NCBI GenBank assembly: GCA_964497515.1
Contig: CAZCCV010000012.1
Location: forward strand, 1-58,769
Source of the DNA: CAZCCV01 sp964497515
GTDB lineage: Bacteria > Armatimonadota > UBA5829 > DTLH01
Reading direction: 5' to 3'
Length of the DNA: 58,769 nt
Position numbers and translations under genes: made by a program. Of this stretch, positions 1 through 7,876 are shown piece after piece; positions within the stretch are counted from its first letter, which is position 1; every line of letters starts with the position of its first letter. The notes under the pieces were generated by a model, which saw only the letters and a program-made list of their open reading frames with translations, did no database searches and had not been told where the DNA came from.

Positions 1-166
1 ACCAACTGGCAGGATAATCCAGTTCTGCAATTTACACACTCTTATTGACACTACCATTTGGAAATCCTTGCATTGTCTTACGTTTGGACGTATATTACTA
101 TACTCGAGAACGACAAAGCCGAAAGATAATCTGATTCTGGTGGTCTCGTATCGCACAATCTGCAGC

Positions 167-195
167 TTTACTTGGAATCGGACGCGTGATAGACT
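167..195 (+). promoter_or_regulatory. Putative promoter of the NAGPA-type glycosidase gene
   Basis: A TTTACT -35-like box (167-172) and a TAGACT -10-like box (190-195) are separated by 17 bp. The predicted transcription start, near 202, lies between the two candidate ATGs (199 and 229) and favours the second. The rest of 1-166 shows only a 6-bp hairpin (AACTGG/CCAGTT, 4-24) at the window edge. Boxes were found by eye. Confidence 0.4.
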
Positions 196-228
196 CTAAT
201 GGCCTCTAGCAAAGGTTCGGGAGCAGCC

Positions 229-981
229 ATGGCATCAAGAAGAATTCGTTATCGTAGAAACAGCATTTTTGTCGGATGGCTCTTTCTGGCAGGACTCTCG
301 GCAATTGTAGTAGCTGTATGCCTTGCGGCCTCCTCCTCAGCCCGTGCCCCCCGAACTCACGTAGTCTCCATCCCGATAAAAGACATCGAAATCCGACCCT
401 CAATTGCCCCCAATGGCAGAGAGCCCTTTCAGCAAACCGTCGAGCGACTAGAAGGCGCAACGGCGATAATCAACGGCACATACTACGACAAAAACCACAA
501 ACCGCTCGGTGATATCGTAATTGACGGCAAGGTTGCGAACAGAGGGAGCCAGCACGCAGCTATAGCTGTCACAAATGGCGGCGAGGTCAGATTTTTGAGA
601 AGAGGTAAGGAAAGGTTCGATTGGAGAGGCTATCGCGCTGCTCTAGCTGCAGGACCACGGCTTGTACACAACGGAAAAATCGCTCTCGACCCGATGGCCG
701 ATGGATTCAGTAAGGCGAGCCTTACCAAACGCGCCAACCGCTCCGGTGTGGGGATGACGAAAAACCGCACGCTGATTCTGGTCTCTAGTAGACGACTGCT
801 AACCCTGGAGGAGTTCGCTGCTATTATGCACCGGCTGGGCGCAGTGGAGGCCATAAACCTGGATGGAGGCGGGGCGTGTGCGCTGTACTACAATAAACAG
901 CAACTGGTTACTCCGGTATTACCAGTAACAAACGTTCTTGCTCTTTATCCGAAGTCTTCCGGTAAATCGACTGCCCGATAA
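229..981 (+). CDS. Phosphodiester glycosidase (NAGPA/DUF2233) domain protein, membrane-anchored
   Basis: A 250-residue protein with a basic N-terminus, one membrane segment or uncleaved signal (about residues 15-35, FVGWLFLAGLSAIVVAV), then an extracytoplasmic NAGPA/DUF2233 domain. Diagnostic motifs are 'IINGTYYD' and the C-terminal 'INLDGGGACALYYN', which matches the family's NLDGGGS signature with Ala-Cys in place of the usual Ser pair. Family members cleave phosphodiester-linked sugars or act in exopolysaccharide and cell-wall metabolism; the substrate here is unknown. Start chosen at ATG 229 because GGGAG lies 6 bp upstream and the promoter start falls after ATG 199; the longer form would add 10 residues. 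It is monocistronic and convergent with the next gene. Confidence 0.8.
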   Translation: MASRRIRYRRNSIFVGWLFLAGLSAIVVAVCLAASSSARAPRTHVVSIPIKDIEIRPSIAPNGREPFQQTVERLEGATAIINGTYYDKNHKPLGDIVIDGKVANRGSQHAAIAVTNGGEVRFLRRGKERFDWRGYRAALAAGPRLVHNGKIALDPMADGFSKASLTKRANRSGVGMTKNRTLILVSSRRLLTLEEFAAIMHRLGAVEAINLDGGGACALYYNKQQLVTPVLPVTNVLALYPKSSGKSTAR

Positions 982-1025
982 AACAAAGCGGGGAAGCGAT
1001 AGCCTCCCCGCTGTTGACATCTGCG

Positions 1026-1220
1026 CTAATCCCAGCGCTTCTGCCTGTCGCCGCTCTGTTCGAAACCGCGATCGGCTTTCTGCGCCTTGCGGACGTCTCG
1101 GCACGACTTGCATCTGATCGGTTCACTGAAGCCGCGCTGAGCGAAGAATTCCTGCTCGCCCGCGGTGAATACGAACCCACCGCCGCAGTCGCGACACGTC
1201 AGTGTTTTGTCTTCTGCCAC
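1026..1220 (-). CDS. Small zinc-ribbon protein
   Basis: A 64-residue protein with two CxxC knuckles (C9/C12 and C37/C40) separated by a hydrophobic-aromatic core (GFVFTAGEQEFFAQRGF), followed by a charged tail. This matches the small 'probable zinc-ribbon' family found across bacteria, whose function is unknown; nucleic-acid binding is an inference. The start is GTG at 1220, preceded by a G-rich Shine-Dalgarno (GGGGGG) about 8 bp away. It lies downstream of an unusually long leader with its own promoter. Confidence 0.8.
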   Translation of the reverse strand: MAEDKTLTCRDCGGGFVFTAGEQEFFAQRGFSEPIRCKSCRDVRKAQKADRGFEQSGDRQKRWD

Positions 1221-1416
1221 TTGCTTTGCCCCCCATTTAGGATTTTACTTCAACTCAACAAACTTGTCCCCAGGCTTTGTAAAATGGGGGATGGTGCCTA
1301 CCCTGTGGGACGTCGTTACCTTCCACTTCCCTTGCCTGAGTCCGAGGTTAATCGACCGTAACTCGTCGGTCGTTCACTGAGTCAATGCTATTATACCGTA
1401 TTAACGGCATTTTCAA
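1221..1416 (-). promoter_or_regulatory. Promoter and long leader of the zinc-ribbon gene
   Basis: On the minus strand a TTGAAA box (1411-1416) and a perfect TATAAT (1390-1395) are 15 bp apart, predicting transcription from about 1383 and a 5' leader of about 160 nt. The leader contains complementary arms CCCCCATTT (1230-1238) and AAATGGGGG (1282-1290), and the proximal arm overlaps the Shine-Dalgarno. A hairpin that hides the ribosome site is possible. No known riboswitch class was recognised. Confidence 0.45.
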
Positions 1417-1458
1417 AAGGAAAAAGTTTGGAAACAGCTGCAATAGCCTATTTTACTC

Positions 1459-2520
1459 TCATTTTTCTTGTCGCAAGCGGTGTGGAGTATAGACACAATA
1501 GGGTTCCTCTGTAAGATAATTCCCGGTTTCGGCATATGCTCTGGCTCTGCATCCACCACAGACCCCCTTAAACTCGCAGGGGCCGCACTTCCCTTCGAGT
1601 AGTGAATCATCTCGTAGTTCGGCAAATAGCTTGGAGTGCTTCCATATCTGTGGAAACGGTGTTTCACGTATGCTGCCTGCACTTACCGGAAGATAACCGC
1701 ACGGATACACATCGCCTTTGTGCGACACAAAGCAGACTCCGGTTCCGGCAAGACAGCCTTTAGTCATAGCATCGAAACCGTGGGTTTGAGGAGTGATGGC
1801 AACCCCTTCTTTCGCGGCTCTCTGACGGATAATCCTGTAGTAATGAGGGGCACAGGTTGCCTTCAGGTTCAGTTGTGGCAACTCGCGCGACTTGTCGTAG
1901 AACCAATTGAGGACAGCTTCGTATTCCTCCGGGCTTATCATCTCGTCGTCGGCAATCTCTTTGCCACAGCCGGTCGGCACAAGCAGGAAAATGTGTACAG
2001 CGGTAGCCTCGAGTTTTGCGGCAAGGTCTACGATCTCTTCAAGTTCCTTCAGATTGTGCCTAGTTACAGATATGTTTATCTGAAATGGCAATCCGGCGCC
2101 CTTTGCGTGGTTGATACCACGAAGGGCAGCATCGAACGATCCGTCCTGTCGCCGAAATGAGTCGTGCGTTTGGGCAGAGGCTCCGTCGATACTCACACTG
2201 ATCCTCTGAATACCCGATCTCTTCATTTTTGCAGCGATATCGGGAGTTATGAGCGTGCCGTTGGTTGCGAGAACCATCCGAAGCCCCAGTTTTGTGCCGT
2301 GCGAAGCGATATCGAAGATATCTTCTCTTACGAGCGGTTCCCCTCCCGAAAGAACAATAACCGACTTCGCGAAGGAAGCGACTGAATCGAGAAGAGCAAA
2401 CGATTCTGCAGTGGTGAGATCGTCCGGCGAGCGAAAACCTACCGCCGATGCCCGGCAATGTATACATCGCAGGTTACACGCGACCGTTGTCTCCCAGAAT
2501 ATCAACCTTGGGCTATCCAT
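1459..2520 (-). CDS. Radical SAM/SPASM protein, AhbD/NirJ-like
   Basis: A 353-residue radical SAM enzyme. The [4Fe-4S]-SAM motif is C15-x3-C19-x2-C22 (ACNLRCIHC), followed by 'VLSGGEPL' (SAM binding) and 'VSIDG'. The C-terminus holds a SPASM-type cysteine set (CLAGTGVCF, YPCGYLP, CGPCEFKGVCGGCRARA) able to bind auxiliary clusters. The sequence style, including the 'CGGCRARAYAETGNYL..EEPYC' ending, resembles AhbD/NirJ heme-pathway enzymes, but no tetrapyrrole genes are adjacent, so peptide modification remains possible. The start is taken as ATG 2520, not GTG 2526, because the promoter places transcription initiation on this ATG. Divergent from the M29 peptidase. Confidence 0.8.
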   Translation of the reverse strand: MDSPRLIFWETTVACNLRCIHCRASAVGFRSPDDLTTAESFALLDSVASFAKSVIVLSGGEPLVREDIFDIASHGTKLGLRMVLATNGTLITPDIAAKMKRSGIQRISVSIDGASAQTHDSFRRQDGSFDAALRGINHAKGAGLPFQINISVTRHNLKELEEIVDLAAKLEATAVHIFLLVPTGCGKEIADDEMISPEEYEAVLNWFYDKSRELPQLNLKATCAPHYYRIIRQRAAKEGVAITPQTHGFDAMTKGCLAGTGVCFVSHKGDVYPCGYLPVSAGSIRETPFPQIWKHSKLFAELRDDSLLEGKCGPCEFKGVCGGCRARAYAETGNYLTEEPYCVYTPHRLRQEK

Positions 2521-2526
2521 ACCCAC

Positions 2527-2555
2527 AGTGTACCGCAGCCGAACGGATTCTACAA
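2527..2555 (-). promoter_or_regulatory. Promoter giving a leaderless radical SAM mRNA
   Basis: On the minus strand TTGTAG (-35, 2550-2555), a 17-bp spacer and TACACT (-10, 2527-2532). The ATG at 2520 begins 7 nt after the -10 box, exactly where transcription should start, and no Shine-Dalgarno is present. This suggests a leaderless transcript. Confidence 0.5.
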
Positions 2556-2638
2556 CCGCCGCGGCTTTTCGAGCGGCTTAGGTACTGTTATCATTGTGTT
2601 GATAGACAGAAGAATGACACACCAGAGGAGGTTTTCAG

Positions 2639-3757
2639 TTGGTAGACCCACGGATGATTAAACTCGCCGATATGATGGTTGACTACTCTATTGCTCTTAA
2701 GAAAGGCGAACGAGTGCTGATTCAAGTGTCGGACGATGTCGCACCAGAGATGATCGGGCTCCTTATAGAACGAATTGCGAAAGCTGACGGAGTCCCCTTC
2801 GTGAACATCACAAACGCCCGTATCGCAAGGTCGCTCGCACTTCACGCTTCGGAGGATCAAGCAAAAGTAATGCTTTCACGCGATCTTCCGTTTATGAAAG
2901 AGATGCAGTGCTACATCTCAATCGGTGGTGGGAAGAACTCCTGTGAGTTTGCCGACGTTCCGGACAAGCTCTCAGATATAACTCGCACCCACTACGGCAA
3001 ACCCCTTCTGGAATACCGGGTAAACAACACCAAATGGATTTCAATGCAGTGGCCGACTCCGGCAAGCGCACAGCAGGCCAATATGAGCACCGAAGCGTTC
3101 GAGGATTTCTACTTCGACGTATGCACATTCGATTACCCCAAGATGAGTGCCGCTGTTAAGCCTCTTAAGGAATTTATGGAACGCACCGACCACGTGAGAA
3201 TCGTTGGGCCGGGGGATACTAATATCGAGTTCTCCATAAAAGGGATTCCCGTGGTTCCCTGTGTGGGCAATATGAATATCCCGGATGGTGAGGTTTTTAC
3301 CGCTCCGGTGAGAGAATCGACTAACGGAGTGATTCATTACAACACCGGCACATACTGTTACGGACGCCCGTGCGACGACGTGAGACTAGTGTTTGAGAAT
3401 GGAAAAGTGGTGGAAGCTACCGGCTCCGACCAGAAAGGGATTGATGATACTTTCAATACTGACGAAGGGGCTCGCTACGTTGGCGAATTCGCACTCGGTA
3501 TCAACCCACTGATAACGAAGCCTTTTAGAAACACTCTCTTCGACGAGAAAATCGCAGGTTCTATACATCTCACCCCTGGCATGGCGTATGAGATGGCCGA
3601 TAATGGCAACCGTTCTAAAATCCATTGGGATATGGTGCTGATTCAGAATCCCGAATACGGTGGTGGAGAAATCTACTTCGACGGAGAACTGATCAGAAAA
3701 GACGGCCTCTTTGTTCCGGATTCATTGAAACCGCTGAATCCTGATAACCTTCTCTAA
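2639..3757 (+). CDS. M29 family metallo-aminopeptidase
   Basis: A 372-residue cytosolic aminopeptidase of clan M29 (aminopeptidase T/S, AmpS type). The family binds two metal ions through Glu, His and Asp side chains; candidates visible here are E in 'PVRESTNG', E in 'YVGEFALG', H in 'GSIHLTPG' and H/D in 'SKIHWDMVL'. It would release N-terminal residues from peptides. Length matches the family (about 370-410). The start is TTG 2639 with an AGAGGAGG Shine-Dalgarno 8 bp upstream; no ATG fits as well. The gene stands alone and ends in a strong hairpin. Confidence 0.9.
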   Translation: MVDPRMIKLADMMVDYSIALKKGERVLIQVSDDVAPEMIGLLIERIAKADGVPFVNITNARIARSLALHASEDQAKVMLSRDLPFMKEMQCYISIGGGKNSCEFADVPDKLSDITRTHYGKPLLEYRVNNTKWISMQWPTPASAQQANMSTEAFEDFYFDVCTFDYPKMSAAVKPLKEFMERTDHVRIVGPGDTNIEFSIKGIPVVPCVGNMNIPDGEVFTAPVRESTNGVIHYNTGTYCYGRPCDDVRLVFENGKVVEATGSDQKGIDDTFNTDEGARYVGEFALGINPLITKPFRNTLFDEKIAGSIHLTPGMAYEMADNGNRSKIHWDMVLIQNPEYGGGEIYFDGELIRKDGLFVPDSLKPLNPDNLL

Positions 3758-3763
3758 AAGCAC

Positions 3764-3796
3764 GAGCAGGTGAGACATATCCAGTCTCACCTGCTC
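3764..3796 (+). terminator. Hairpin terminator after the M29 gene
   Basis: A perfect 13-bp stem, GAGCAGGTGAGAC (3764-3776) and GTCTCACCTGCTC (3784-3796), with a 7-nt loop, between convergent genes. It lacks a U-tract in either direction. A 12-bp palindrome, AACGCTAGCGTT, follows at 3801-3812. Confidence 0.6.
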
Positions 3797-3822
3797 TATC
3801 AACGCTAGCGTTAGATAACTTC

Positions 3823-4568
3823 TTATTCTACGTCGCCGCGGAAGGTCATCCTCGCACTATCCCACTTCTGGAACCACTTCACGTGTCCATCTACGAACGC
3901 CATGTTGTGGCCATCGGTGTGCGGACCTGGCCAAGTGAGCCACCAGGTGTGCTGTCCACAGTGTTTTTCGGGTTTCCTGCGCCATAGTAGTACTGCGGCC
4001 CGTCTGGCTGGTTGTCGTTAGAGAGTCCGGAGTCGTAGTCTAAACTCGTATCTTTACCAACTGCGTCTTCAGCGTACGACTTTCTGACCTCAAAGAAGAA
4101 TACCATTTTCGATGGTTTTCTTACTGTGGATGGTCGGAAACCCTTTATGTAAGACTCGGTTACAAGGTTGACGCCGGGTCTCAGCGCAGCATCCATCCAC
4201 CAGGTAATCTCATAGCTGTAGAGGTGCTTCTGTTCTGGGCAGCGGAAGACTGTTCTAGATGCCGACTTGTCGCCGGGTCTGGGTCCTCTGCCATAGCCAG
4301 CCTTCATATACGGTGCAATCCTCTCCGTCCAGCCAACGCCATCTCCCCAGTATGTCATACCGTAGACGGGACCCGGTGTCCAGCCGCCAAAGTCATCTGC
4401 ATAAAGTAACGCTGCAGTTACCACCTGCTTCAGGTTCGACTGACACGATGCCCTCTTGGCTGATGCTCTTGCGGATGCAAATACTGGGAAGAGAATCGCA
4501 GCTAGAATGGCGATTATCGCAATGACCACAAGTAACTCGATCAGCGTAAAGCCTTTTCTTGTTTTCAT
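3823..4568 (-). pseudogene. Type IV prepilin-like protein, frameshifted near its C-terminus
   Basis: The N-terminus is a class III/prepilin signal (MKTRKGFTLIELLVVIAIIAILAA cut after the Gly, then the hydrophobic helix), followed by 'NLKQVVTAALLYADDFGGWTP', as in secreted prepilin/DUF1559-type proteins. The open frame runs only to a stop at 3891. Changing frame at an A5 run (3965-3969 on the plus strand as T5) restores 'GPHTDGHNMAFVDGHVKW', the family's conserved ending, and continues to a TAA at 3823-3825. The gene is therefore intact except for one missing base, either a real mutation or a homopolymer sequencing error. GTG 4583 is an alternative start, but ATG 4568 fits prepilins better. 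Confidence 0.75.
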
Positions 4569-4706
4569 TCTTTCACGTCGCACAGCCCGGTTGTGTGCTG
4601 CCTCCCTTATCTCTTTGCTATTTATATTATACTACATTACATTATATATCGACAGAACAGCTCAAAAGCAATCAGCGAATCGACCTATTATTGTATAACA
4701 CCAAAG

Positions 4707-4722
4707 TATTACGTACGTAATA
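4707..4722. promoter_or_regulatory. 16-bp perfect palindrome, candidate operator
   Basis: TATTACGTACGTAATA sits in the divergent intergenic region (4584-4818) between the prepilin-like gene and the unknown gene at 4819. It is perfectly self-complementary. The prepilin side (4620-4660) is very AT-rich and holds two TATAAT-like boxes on the minus strand. A dimeric repressor site is a reasonable inference; no regulator is adjacent. Confidence 0.45.
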
Positions 4723-4818
4723 GTACGAAAACTGGGTAGGAAATAACCGCAATTTGGGCAAAGTGTACACTGCAAGTCCGAATCTAACTCAGCTAAACTG
4801 AGAGAAGGGGTAGTCTGT

Positions 4819-5949
4819 ATGATTGCAGTAAAAACGTTATTCGTAATTGCGGTCGCTACAACAAAGATGGTTATGCCCGGAATGCCGGATATGGGCAAAC
4901 TCCCAATGATGAAGGATGCCGGCTTCAATGCGCCTACTAGAACGCTCACGATGAATCTTAAGAGCTACGAGATTGTCGACAAGAGCTCTACTGCGGAATG
5001 TGCGATTCCAGAAGGGCTGAAATTGGGCCCGAAAGTGAAGCTCAGCATCTCTCTGCCACAACCGATCAGCAAGAGTCAGCAGGAGGATGTTGATCTCGAA
5101 TCAATGCAGCAGATGGAAGCTCCAAAGTTCGTTATGAAGCTGTATTGGGGAGACCACAAGACAGTGCCGCCAGGACAGCCTCGAATAATGGACTCATCTG
5201 ATATGATGGGTGTGGCATCGCCAAATATGATGCTGCAGATGCAGAAGAATATTGAGAAAATCATTCGCGAGGCTGAAGAATCCTCTTACGCTTACTGGCC
5301 GGGATCCGACTTCAAGCGATTTGACAACAAGGCAACTCTTCCAGGAGAGTATAAGCTGACTACCAACTACTGCGGCGGAACCAGTGTAACTTTAGACAAT
5401 GCACAGGACTGGCTTGCCCCTATTGAAATATCAGGATTGAAAAACGTAGATCTCGAGGAGTCGATCGAAGTTCAATGGAAACCTGTTCCTAACGCACTCG
5501 GCTACGCGCTTACCGCTTTTGCTGCAAAAGAAGGGGAGATGGTCAGTTGGACATCGAGCGCAGATCCTGACAATCAGGGTGATTTTCAGAGCCGCGCCCT
5601 TACGGCAGCAGAAGTTGAGTCGTATTTGAAATCCGGAATAATCCTCCCGCCAACTGCTACGTCTTGTTCTATCCCAGCTGGGATATTTGCAGGAATGAAT
5701 ACTCCTATGCTGACAATGACAGCCATCGGCAAGGATACTATTCAGACAAAAGATGGTATCGAAACACACGTTACAGTGCGATCCACAGCAACAGTGATGC
5801 TTGGTGGAGGATTCGGAGGCGACAGCGACTTTGACGACGATGCAGAGTACAATGACGGATCCTCAGATTCTGGCGACGGTTTCCAACAGGAAATAGAAGA
5901 AAGCCTGAAAGACAAGGTCAAAAACAAGCTGAAAGGGATTTTTAAGTAA
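4819..5949 (+). CDS. Unknown 376-residue protein, acidic C-terminal tail
   Basis: Not recognised. The N-terminus (MIAVKTLFVIAVATTKMVMPGMPDMG) has a short hydrophobic stretch that may be a weak signal peptide but lacks a clear cleavage site. Much of the protein is methionine-rich (PGMPDMGKLPMM, DMMGVASPNMMLQMQ). Residues about 210-260 (LKNVDLEESIEVQWKPV..LGYALTAFA) resemble a fibronectin-III/Ig-like beta sandwich. It ends with a Gly/Asp-rich linker (GGGFGGDSDFDDDAEY) and an amphipathic Lys/Glu helix. AAGGGG lies upstream of the ATG. Divergent from the prepilin gene, so a shared envelope role is possible but unproven. Confidence 0.75.
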   Translation: MIAVKTLFVIAVATTKMVMPGMPDMGKLPMMKDAGFNAPTRTLTMNLKSYEIVDKSSTAECAIPEGLKLGPKVKLSISLPQPISKSQQEDVDLESMQQMEAPKFVMKLYWGDHKTVPPGQPRIMDSSDMMGVASPNMMLQMQKNIEKIIREAEESSYAYWPGSDFKRFDNKATLPGEYKLTTNYCGGTSVTLDNAQDWLAPIEISGLKNVDLEESIEVQWKPVPNALGYALTAFAAKEGEMVSWTSSADPDNQGDFQSRALTAAEVESYLKSGIILPPTATSCSIPAGIFAGMNTPMLTMTAIGKDTIQTKDGIETHVTVRSTATVMLGGGFGGDSDFDDDAEYNDGSSDSGDGFQQEIEESLKDKVKNKLKGIFK

Positions 5950-5961
5950 TACAAAGCGCGC

Positions 5962-5991
5962 CCCTCTCCCTATGAACGAATAGGGAGAGGG
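5962..5991 (+). terminator. Hairpin after the unknown gene
   Basis: A perfect 12-bp stem, CCCTCTCCCTAT (5962-5973) with ATAGGGAGAGGG (5980-5991), loop of 6 nt, 12 bp after the stop. The following bases (CATACCCCA) are not U-rich, so it may be a weak terminator or an mRNA-stabilising 3' hairpin. Confidence 0.5.
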
Positions 5992-6028
5992 CATACCCCA
6001 TTTGCCTTACACCTCTGCTTCAATTCCG

Positions 6029-6057
6029 TTGACAGCTACACCTGCGAGTGTTATAGT
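6029..6057 (+). promoter_or_regulatory. Promoter of a leaderless Lrp-type regulator gene
   Basis: A perfect TTGACA (6029-6034), a 17-bp spacer and TATAGT (6052-6057). The first ATG in frame with the Lrp fold is at 6065, 7 nt after the -10 box, so transcription should begin on or 1 nt before the start codon. No Shine-Dalgarno is present. Confidence 0.6.
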
Positions 6058-6064
6058 TTGTCGA

Positions 6065-6565
6065 ATGAGCCCGATAGAGCAGTCTTCCATCGATATACTG
6101 AAAATCCTGGAGCAGGATGCGCGCTTGTCGCCTGCCCAGATAGCGACCATGGTCGGCCGTTCGGAAGATGAAGTCCGCAAGGAGATAGCTCATCTCGAGG
6201 ACGAGGGGATCATCCGGCGATACAAAACGGTCATCAATTGGGAGAAAGCCGGGCGTGAGCAGGTATACGCATTCATCGACGTAAGAATCACCCCGTCACG
6301 CGGCGTTGGCTTTGACGATGTCGCGGCGCGAATCTACCGGTTTCCAGAAGTGGTTACTGTCTATCTTGTCTCGGGAGAGTACGATTTGCGGGTGATAATT
6401 ACCGGCAACTCGCTTAATGAAATCGCGTTTTTCGTCTCCGACAGGCTCGCCACGATAGACCGTGTTGAAGCCACAATTACCCACTTTGTCCTCAAGCGCT
6501 ACAAGGAGGATTCGGTGATTCTCGGTGAGACGACGGAAGATAACAGACTGCCCGTCGTACCGTGA
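6065..6565 (+). CDS. Lrp/AsnC family transcription regulator
   Basis: A 166-residue regulator: an N-terminal winged helix (IDILKILEQDARLSPAQIATMVGRSEDEVRKEIAHLEDEGIIRRY) and a C-terminal RAM/AsnC ligand domain (VYAFIDVRI, EVVTVYLVSGEYDLRVIITG). Members form octamers or dimers and sense amino acids. An upstream in-frame ATG (6002) would overlap the promoter and is rejected. It lies 14 bp upstream of an aminotransferase in the same direction, a pairing often seen where the regulator controls amino-acid interconversion, so it probably regulates this operon and itself. Confidence 0.85.
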   Translation: MSPIEQSSIDILKILEQDARLSPAQIATMVGRSEDEVRKEIAHLEDEGIIRRYKTVINWEKAGREQVYAFIDVRITPSRGVGFDDVAARIYRFPEVVTVYLVSGEYDLRVIITGNSLNEIAFFVSDRLATIDRVEATITHFVLKRYKEDSVILGETTEDNRLPVVP

Positions 6566-6579
6566 AACCAAGCACCTGA

Positions 6580-7743
6580 ATGAAGTCTATATCTCAAGTT
6601 GTCAAAGCTGTACCGGCGTCTGGAATCCGCCGGTTTTTTGATATTGTCTCGCAGATGGATGACGTCGTCTCTCTTGGAGTAGGCGAGCCAGACTTTGTTA
6701 CACCCTGGCGCATCAGTGAAGCTGCCATCTATTCCATCGAAAAAGGGCACACGCACTACACTTCAAACTACGGGCTGCTGGAATTGCGAGAACTCATCGC
6801 CGCTTCCTTAAACGAACGATGGAATCTGGAGTACAACCCAGAAGAGCAGCTTCTTGTAACAGTGGGTGTCAGCGAAGCATTGGATCTAGCGATGCGCGCA
6901 ATTCTGAATCCGGGCGATGAGGTGCTGGTACCCGAACCGTGTTATGTATCTTACAGCCCGTGTATTATCTTTGCTGGCGGCATTCCTGTGCCTCTGCCCA
7001 CAACTGTTGAAACCGGGTTCAAAGTGACTCCCGAACAGATTGAGACGGCGATTACTGAGAAAACGAAGGCCATTCTAATAAGTTATCCGTCGAACCCTAC
7101 TGGCGCTACCGCTAGTGCCGAGGAGCTCCAGGCGATTATCGATGTATGTGCAAGGCACGATCTGTTTGTTCTTTCCGATGAGATATACGATAGGCTCACC
7201 TATAACGGCATGCACACCTGTGTTGCAACGCTCAAAGGCGCTTACGAACGCACAATTCTTATGAATGGCTTCTCCAAAGCTTACGCAATGACAGGCTGGA
7301 GAGTCGGTTACGTGGCAGCATCCAAAGAGATCATAGAGCTTATGATGAAGATTCATCAGTACACCATCTTGTGCACACCGGTGACCAGCCAAATGGCCGC
7401 GGTTGAAGCTCTAAGAAGTGGCGAATCGGATAGTTGTGAAATGGTGGAAGAGTACGACCGACGCCGAAAGCTGATTGTTGGCGGACTGAACTCTATTGGT
7501 CTCGACTGCCCTATGCCGGGCGGCGCTTTCTACGCGTTTCCGTCAATCAGAAGCACCGGGCTCACTTCGCAGGAGTTCGCCGATAGGCTGCTATTCGAAG
7601 AAAAAGTTGCGGTTGTCCCGGGAGACGCATTTGGGAAGTGTGGAGAGGGCTATGTGCGCTGTTCGTACGCAACTGCCATCGACCGAATTGAAGTGGCGCT
7701 CGAGCGTATAGCCCGCTTCGTCAAACAATTGCGCAATGAGTAG
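6580..7743 (+). CDS. Class I/II pyridoxal-phosphate aminotransferase (AspC/PatA-like)
   Basis: A 387-residue fold-type I PLP enzyme. The Schiff-base lysine is K233 in 'NGFSKAYAMTGWRVGY'; the substrate/PLP motif 'SNPTG' (N172) and 'SDEIYD' (D200, Y203) are present, and the C-terminal arginine in 'GYVRCSYA' should bind the substrate carboxylate. Such enzymes transfer amino groups between aspartate, alanine or aromatic amino acids and 2-oxoglutarate; the exact substrate cannot be read from sequence. There is no clear Shine-Dalgarno, and translation is probably coupled to the Lrp gene 14 bp upstream. Confidence 0.9.
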   Translation: MKSISQVVKAVPASGIRRFFDIVSQMDDVVSLGVGEPDFVTPWRISEAAIYSIEKGHTHYTSNYGLLELRELIAASLNERWNLEYNPEEQLLVTVGVSEALDLAMRAILNPGDEVLVPEPCYVSYSPCIIFAGGIPVPLPTTVETGFKVTPEQIETAITEKTKAILISYPSNPTGATASAEELQAIIDVCARHDLFVLSDEIYDRLTYNGMHTCVATLKGAYERTILMNGFSKAYAMTGWRVGYVAASKEIIELMMKIHQYTILCTPVTSQMAAVEALRSGESDSCEMVEEYDRRRKLIVGGLNSIGLDCPMPGGAFYAFPSIRSTGLTSQEFADRLLFEEKVAVVPGDAFGKCGEGYVRCSYATAIDRIEVALERIARFVKQLRNE

Positions 7744-7827
7744 AATGTGCAGCGGACGGGGCGGGAATAGCGCGTGCCGATTCTCGTCTAAATATGCTTG
7801 GTTGCCCACGTTGGCGCCTGATGTCGT

Positions 7828-7853
7828 CAGACCCGTCGATTGCTTCGGGTCTG
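7828..7853 (+). other. Small hairpin between aminotransferase and the large secreted protein gene
   Basis: A 7-bp stem, CAGACCC and GGGTCTG, 24 bp before the next ATG. It could end the lrp operon transcript or shape the next leader. No U-tract follows. The rest of 7744-7876 shows no other clear element. Confidence 0.35.
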
Positions 7854-7876
7854 CATTCCATAATGATTTGGGGTGA

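Noticed and set aside
3960..3975. Programmed -1 frameshift in the prepilin-like gene
   Set aside because: The slip site reads G-AAA-AAC, not a canonical X-XXY-YYZ heptamer, and no downstream stimulatory structure was evident; a one-base loss is simpler.
6002..6064. Longer N-terminus for the Lrp-type regulator (ATG 6002)
   Set aside because: The extra 21 residues would be encoded by the promoter itself and are unlike the family.
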